Source: Streptomyces sp. V3I7
Lineage (GTDB): Bacteria; Actinomycetota; Actinomycetes; Streptomycetales; Streptomycetaceae
NCBI RefSeq assembly: GCF_030817495.1
Contig: NZ_JAUSZK010000001.1
Coordinates: 992,001-1,056,000 of the forward strand
Length of the DNA: 64,000 bases
Reading direction: 5' to 3'
In this document: positions 58,527 to 64,000 of the stretch, in pieces
Layout of the letters: each line of letters begins with the position of its first letter
Position numbering within the stretch: the stretch's first letter is position 1
Made by a program: the position numbers and the translations under genes
Notes under the pieces: generated by a model
What the model was told of the DNA's origin: nothing
The model's database searches: none
The model's input: the letters and a program-made list of their open reading frames with translations, nothing else

Positions 58527-59267
58527 ATGACGGCGCGACACGAGGAGATCGCCGACGCGCTGCGACGCGCGATAGACGGCGAGGAGTACACAGTCGGCAG
58601 CCGGCTGCCCTCCGAGGCCGAACTCGCCGCGCGGTACGGCGTCTCACGCGGCACCGTGCGCCAGGCCGTCGCGGCCCTCGACGCCGAGGGGCTCATCGGC
58701 TCACGCCAGGGGGCCCGCCGCGTGGTCCTGGCCAGCCGCCGCAGCCAGAGCTTCGCGGAGCTGCGCAGCTTCGCCCAGTGGGCCCGGGCGATGGGCCGCG
58801 AGGCGACCGGACACGTGGTGGAGCAGGAGCGCCGCCCGGCGACGAAGGAGGATTCCGTACGCCTCCAACTCGACGCCGGGGCACCGGTGTTGCACGTGCT
58901 GCGCGTGCGCGGCCTGGACGGCGAACCGGTGCTCCTGGAGCGGACCGTGTACGCCGGCTGGATCGCCTCGGCGGTCGAGGCGATCGAGCCCGAGTGCCCC
59001 TCCGTCACGCAGCGGCTCTACGAGGACACCGGCCTGGTCTTCGCCTACGGCGAGCACGTCATCGACGCGGTCGCTGCGGGCGCCCAGGACGCCGGCCTGC
59101 TGGGCGTCCGCCGTACGAGCCCCCTGCTGCGGGTCCGCAGAGTGACCACGACACGCGAAGGGCGCCCGGTGGAGTGGTCGGACGACCGCTACCGCTCGGA
59201 CGCCGTGAGCTTCAGCGTGCACAACTCGATCGGGAACAACGCGCTGGCGCGCAAGACGGCGGAGTAG
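58527..59267 (+). CDS. GntR-family (HutC/UTRA) regulator
   Basis: A 246-residue GntR protein. N-terminal winged helix: IADALRRAIDGEEYTVGSRL, RYGVSRGTVRQAVAAL. C-terminal UTRA domain: LRVRGLDGEPVLLERTVYAG, VIDAVAAGAQDAGLLGVRR, EWSDDRYRSDAVSFSV. It resembles PhnR-type regulators of phosphonate importers. Divergent from the importer operon, it most likely represses it until the ligand binds UTRA. GGGG lies upstream of ATG 58527. Its stop is 6 bp from a MITE-like element. Confidence 0.92.
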   Translation: MTARHEEIADALRRAIDGEEYTVGSRLPSEAELAARYGVSRGTVRQAVAALDAEGLIGSRQGARRVVLASRRSQSFAELRSFAQWARAMGREATGHVVEQERRPATKEDSVRLQLDAGAPVLHVLRVRGLDGEPVLLERTVYAGWIASAVEAIEPECPSVTQRLYEDTGLVFAYGEHVIDAVAAGAQDAGLLGVRRTSPLLRVRRVTTTREGRPVEWSDDRYRSDAVSFSVHNSIGNNALARKTAE

Positions 59268-59273
59268 GACTAG

Positions 59274-59492
59274 GGTCTGTCGTTTGGATCAGGCCGGCTG
59301 TGAGGTGCGGTACTTCTCGACCGACCCCGAGCGGGGTCTGGTGCGTGCAGCTGCAAGGCGGAGGAGGGCGTCAACGCGATGGGGGTCCCCCCGCGCGAGC
59401 GGAGCCGAGCGTGGGGGAGTTGGCAACCGACGACAACGCGGCAGATGTGCGTGCCAGGCCCCGCGACGCCGGGATGATCCAAACGACAGGCC
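59274..59492. mobile_element. MITE-like element (IS5-type ends, no transposase)
   Basis: A 219-bp element bounded by near-perfect 22-bp terminal inverted repeats, counting the flanking CTAG: 59270-59291 and 59475-59496, one mismatch. CTAG flanks both ends as target duplication. It contains no transposase and a palindromic GGGGGTCCCCCC-type motif at about 59382-59417 that is common in Streptomyces genomes, as I recall. It is probably mobilised in trans by a related IS. Confidence 0.8.
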
Positions 59493-59496
59493 CTAG

Positions 59497-60905
59497 TAGT
59501 GCTTCGTTAGGTTCTGCTTCTGTCTCTGCGGCTGTTTCTTGGCAGGGTTCGGCCGCAGGTGGTGCAGGTGCCGGTCCAGCACTTCAGCAGGTCCTGGAGT
59601 GTGTCGAGGACCTGGTAGAGGGTCAGGCCGGCGTCTGGGCTTTTGGGTCGAGCCGCCTGAGGGTGAGGAAGGCCTGGGCTGCGGTGACGAGGGTGACGTG
59701 GTGGTGCCAGCCGCGCCAGGTGCGGCCCTCGAAGTGGTCCAGGCCCAGGCCATGCTTGAGTTCGCGGTAGTCGTGCTCGATCCGCCAGCGCATCTTCGCC
59801 CACCGCACCAGGTCGGCGATCGGGGTGCTGGCGGGCAGGTTGCTCATCCAGTAGCCGGTCGGCTCCGACGCGTCTTCGGGCTGCTCGACAAGCAGGGTCC
59901 GCAGCGGCAGCACTCCGTCCCAGCGGCTGCGTCCGCCAGCCTGTTCCTGCGCGGTGCGGGTGGCTTCCTTTCCCGACGGCCGCACTTTCAGCATGGCGAA
60001 ACGCGAGGTCATCGCGCCTTTGCTGCCCTGCCGCCATGTGACCTCCTCGAAGCGGGTACCGGCGTCGATGAGGTCGGGCAGGGGCCGGGCAGGCCCGCGG
60101 TAACGGGGCAGGGTGGGCGGCCCCAGCCCGCCATAGGCAGGCTGAGACGGCTCAGCCGTCGCAGGCCGAGCGATCTCCTTGGGATCCACCGCCATCACGT
60201 AGGACCAGCCGCGTTCCTCCAGCGCGAGCCGGAAGGAGACGCTGCGGCCATAGCCTGCGTCCGCCACGATCACCGGCACCACCAGCCCCTGGCCGGCGAG
60301 CCGGTCCAGCAGGCCGAGTGCCAGACGTGTCTTGGACGCGTGCTCGACCTCGTCGGGCACCCCGGCCCGTCGGCGCCGCAGCTGGTCCCCCGCCCATTCC
60401 TCGGGCAGGAACAACTCCCACTCCAGCGGGCACGAGGCGGTGTCGGTGGCCGCGTGGACACTGACCGCGACCTGGCAGTTGGCCCGCTTGCCCAACGCTC
60501 CGCAGTACTGCCGGGCCACCCCGACCGACGCGGTGCCGCACTTGGGAAACGACACGTCGTCGACCACCCACACATCGGGAGCGATCACCTTGCACAGCCG
60601 CTCGGCGATCCGCCGCCGCACCGGCGACCACTCCCACGGCGATTGGTTCACGAACTGCTGCAGGGCCTGCATGTTCCCGTCCGGCAGCCGTTCCGCCATC
60701 GGCTGGACCGACTTCCGGCGGCCGTCCAGCATCAGACCCCGCAGATAACACTCGCCCCAGCGGCGTTGATCCCGCCGCGGCACCGACCCGAACACATCGG
60801 CGACGAACTCCGCTAACTCACCCCGGAGCCGTTCCACTTCCCTCAACCTCATACCGGAAAGGCTGCCCACCACCAGACGAGATCACCCGACGTAACGAAG
60901 CACTA
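59497..60905. mobile_element. IS701-family insertion sequence
   Basis: A 1409-bp IS with 13-bp terminal inverted repeats TAGTGCTTCGTTA (59497-59509) and TAACGAAGCACTA (60893-60905). It is flanked by CTAG target duplications at 59493-59496 and 60906-60909. The 4-bp YTAR-type target is typical of IS701. It sits between the MITE and the AsnC gene, and shares the MITE's right CTAG. Confidence 0.88.
59623..60852 (-). CDS. IS701-family transposase
   Basis: A 409-residue DDE transposase. VWVVDDVSFPKCGTASVGVA, VVPVIVADAGYGRSVSFRL and RWRIEHDYRELKHGLGLDHF carry the catalytic Asp, Asp, Glu. The start ATG 60852 fits the family; GTG 60873 is also open. The C-terminus RRLDPKAQTPA ends early; the next frame continues LYQVLDTLQDLLKCWTGTCT then TCGRTLP, the usual family ending as I recall, so a one-base deletion near 59636 is possible. 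Confidence 0.9.
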   Translation of the reverse strand: MRLREVERLRGELAEFVADVFGSVPRRDQRRWGECYLRGLMLDGRRKSVQPMAERLPDGNMQALQQFVNQSPWEWSPVRRRIAERLCKVIAPDVWVVDDVSFPKCGTASVGVARQYCGALGKRANCQVAVSVHAATDTASCPLEWELFLPEEWAGDQLRRRRAGVPDEVEHASKTRLALGLLDRLAGQGLVVPVIVADAGYGRSVSFRLALEERGWSYVMAVDPKEIARPATAEPSQPAYGGLGPPTLPRYRGPARPLPDLIDAGTRFEEVTWRQGSKGAMTSRFAMLKVRPSGKEATRTAQEQAGGRSRWDGVLPLRTLLVEQPEDASEPTGYWMSNLPASTPIADLVRWAKMRWRIEHDYRELKHGLGLDHFEGRTWRGWHHHVTLVTAAQAFLTLRRLDPKAQTPA

Positions 60906-60920
60906 CTAGGGGGACGTCGG

Positions 60921-61373
60921 TCAGCCCGGTGCGCCCGAGGAGAACCGGCGCAGCAGTGGCGAGAGCACCAGCACCGACTTGGTCCGCTCGACGAACGGCT
61001 CCCCGGCGATCCGCTCCAGCACCCGCTCGAAGTGGCGCATGTCGGAGGCGAAGACCTGGACGACCGCGTCCGCGTCCCCGGTGACGGTCGACGCGGCCAC
61101 CACCTCCTGGTAGCGCTCCAGGCCCCGCTGGATGGTCTCGGGCGAGGTGTTGCTCCGGCAGTAGATCTCGATGAAGCCCTCGGTCTCCCAGCCGAGGGCC
61201 GCCGGGTCCACCCGGACGGTGAACCCGGTGATGGCACCGGTGGCACGCAGCCGGTCCACGCGCCGCTTCACGGCGGGCGCGGACAGCCCGACGACCTGCC
61301 CGATGTCCGCGTAGGAGCGACGCGCGTCCTCGGCGAGGGCGTGCACGATGCGTTCGTCGAGATCGTTCAGCAC
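60921..61373 (-). CDS. Lrp/AsnC-family regulator
   Basis: A 150-residue Lrp/AsnC protein: NDLDERIVHALAEDARRSYA, VGLSAPAVKRRVDRLRATG, then RAM domain VASTVTGDADAVVQVFASD. I use GTG 61373 as the family normally starts VLNDLDERI; GTG 61418 is in frame but lacks an SD. The IS701 element ends 15 bp after its stop. Target unknown, possibly guaB1 upstream on the same strand. Confidence 0.88.
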   Translation of the reverse strand: MLNDLDERIVHALAEDARRSYADIGQVVGLSAPAVKRRVDRLRATGAITGFTVRVDPAALGWETEGFIEIYCRSNTSPETIQRGLERYQEVVAASTVTGDADAVVQVFASDMRHFERVLERIAGEPFVERTKSVLVLSPLLRRFSSGAPG

Positions 61374-61490
61374 TGCTGGCGGTTCACTTCTTCGGATCGG
61401 TCGTGTCTGGGCGGGCACGGAGGGCGGCGAGGGCCGGATACGCAGGAGAAGTAGATCACGGCCCCGACCGCCCTCCGGACTGCGACGACG

Positions 61491-63162
<1,672 letters not shown>

Positions 63163-63170
<8 letters not shown>

Positions 63171-63507
63171 TGGCGAGGACGACCGCCAGCGTCGAGTCGT
63201 ACTCCTGCTGGCGCCCTGCCATCGACTCCAGCGCCTGCTGGGCGTTCTCCCACTCCTGGGGTTGCGCCTTGGCGAAGTCGCGCCAGCCGATCACGACCAT
63301 CAGCCGGCCCGCCGTGGCCGGTCCCCAGCCGATGTCGCCGCAGGCGTCGACGAACGCGTCCCAGTTGCGCCCGAAGTCCTTTGGCAGGTCGAGGGCGGTC
63401 GTGGCGCGGTCCATGAAGCTTTCCTTGTCCGTCACGCCGGCGAGGTCGAGCGGGATGACCTTCCAGCCGGCCGAACGGACGGCCTCGGCGAGGGTTGCGT
63501 GAGTCAT
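63163..63507 (-). CDS. barstar-family RNase inhibitor
   Basis: A 114-residue barstar homologue. LDLAGVTDKESFMDRATTAL, LPKDFGRNWDAFVDACGD (the inhibitor helix with the conserved Asn-Trp-Asp) and LMVVIGWRDFAKAQ are typical. ATG 63507 overlaps the RNase stop by 4 bp (ATGA), ensuring immunity is made with the enzyme. Confidence 0.95.
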
Positions 63508-63929
63508 TTCAGCACCGCCTTGAACGAGTTGTAGTGATCGTCGGTGTAGTAGAGCTCCCCGCCCTGCCCGGTGACGAGGCGCCGGGCTCCCCGGTCGGAC
63601 TCACCGGGGGTTCTGACCGTGTACTCGTGGTAGTAGCCGCGCGGATGCCGCGGCAGGTGCCGCTCGAAGTTCCCGAACACGGCACCGTCGGCGGCGTACG
63701 GGAAGGGCCCGCCGCGGTCGATGAGGGCGAGCGTGTGCCGCGCCTCGGCCGGGAGCCGGGCCACGGCGACGGTCTGCATTCCGCCGGCCCAGGAGGGGGC
63801 GGACGTGGCAGCCGCCGACTTGGGCGACGTCGTCGCCGTACCCGTAGAGGAGCACCCCGCCAGCAGGACCAGCACCCCACAGCACAGGACCAGACCGGCG
63901 AGCACACGGGCCCGCCACCGGAACAACAT
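63504..63929 (-). CDS. RNase Sa/barnase-type ribonuclease lipoprotein
   Basis: A 141-residue protein. Residues 1-26 form a lipoprotein signal ending VLLAGC (C26). Residues 57-141 match Streptomyces RNase Sa closely: LPAEARHTLALIDRGGPFPY, RHPRGYYHEYTVRTPGE (E102 catalytic base) and TDDHYNSFKAVL (H132), with R117 in RRLVTG. The two cysteines that form the RNase Sa disulfide are absent. Unlike RNase Sa, this protein should be membrane-anchored outside. Start ATG 63929. Confidence 0.93.
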   Translation of the reverse strand: MLFRWRARVLAGLVLCCGVLVLLAGCSSTGTATTSPKSAAATSAPSWAGGMQTVAVARLPAEARHTLALIDRGGPFPYAADGAVFGNFERHLPRHPRGYYHEYTVRTPGESDRGARRLVTGQGGELYYTDDHYNSFKAVLK

Positions 63930-64000
63930 GCTGCCGATGCTGTCACGCCGCCCCCGGCCCGGCGCGCTGTCGGGCGCCGTACGGGTCGGGGCGGGGACGG

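Overview
The window is high-GC actinobacterial chromosome, almost certainly Streptomyces. Codon use is strongly GC3-biased with many GTG starts. It carries genes typical of the genus: rbpA behind a sigma-R-type promoter, the sporulation pair smeA-sffA, a conservon (cvnABC), single-domain ppm1, an FMN-riboswitch rib operon continuing into hisE-hisG, and guaB1. From memory, the gene order resembles the S. coelicolor SCO14xx region, so most of this is core chromosome with small accessory insertions.

Layout. 1-1045: 3'-truncated gene for a possible condensin kleisin. 1.4-6.7 kb: FadR-type regulator divergent from an MFS permease / DUF1445 / pxpABC operon (5-oxoproline and D-glutamate use). 6.8-10.3 kb: glycosyltransferase, HEAT-repeat and ankyrin genes. 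10.6-12.5 kb: smeA-sffA. 12.6-17.1 kb: MocR regulator, YczE-type membrane protein, glycerophosphodiesterase, UMF1 permease. 17.3-19.7 kb: rbpA, fxsA-like gene, ppm1. 19.8-26.6 kb: amidohydrolase, Lrp regulator, two small Streptomyces proteins, acyl-CoA dehydrogenase, frameshifted TetR gene, Tat-exported C39-like peptidase. 26.6-27.5 kb: repeat-rich DNA without a credible gene. 27.5-33.2 kb: amino-acid permease, frameshifted hypothetical gene, P-loop kinase with an unresolved 5' end, CbxX/EccA-like AAA ATPase.

33.3-45.2 kb: two CNNM/CorC-type membrane proteins; PH-domain gene, hisG, hisE, ribH, ribBA, ribM, ribE behind an FMN riboswitch; an MFS gene behind a chitinase-type promoter; an NCS2 permease; a DUF5995 gene. 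45.2-48.7 kb: F420-type oxidoreductase and a davA-davB pair (lysine to 5-aminovalerate). 48.9-52.7 kb: conservon cvnA-cvnB-cvnC without cvnD, whose CvnA has a 15-copy tandem repeat tail. 52.8-59.3 kb: a HAD-EEP fusion enzyme with a complete phosphonate/iron-type ABC importer, divergent from a UTRA-GntR regulator. 59.3-60.9 kb: MITE-like element and IS701-family insertion sequence sharing CTAG target sites. 60.9-63.9 kb: AsnC regulator, guaB1, and a lipoprotein RNase with its barstar.

The best candidates for something undescribed are the HAD-EEP/ABC/GntR cluster (probable uptake and two-step dephosphorylation of an organophosphate ester), the edge kleisin-like gene, SffA lacking the Walker A lysine, the CvnA repeat tail, and the membrane-anchored RNase/barstar pair. 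Three likely frameshifts sit at short homopolymers (TetR, the 29-kb gene, the IS701 transposase 3' end) and may be sequencing errors. Calls rest on reading the sequence and remembered family features; no searches were run.
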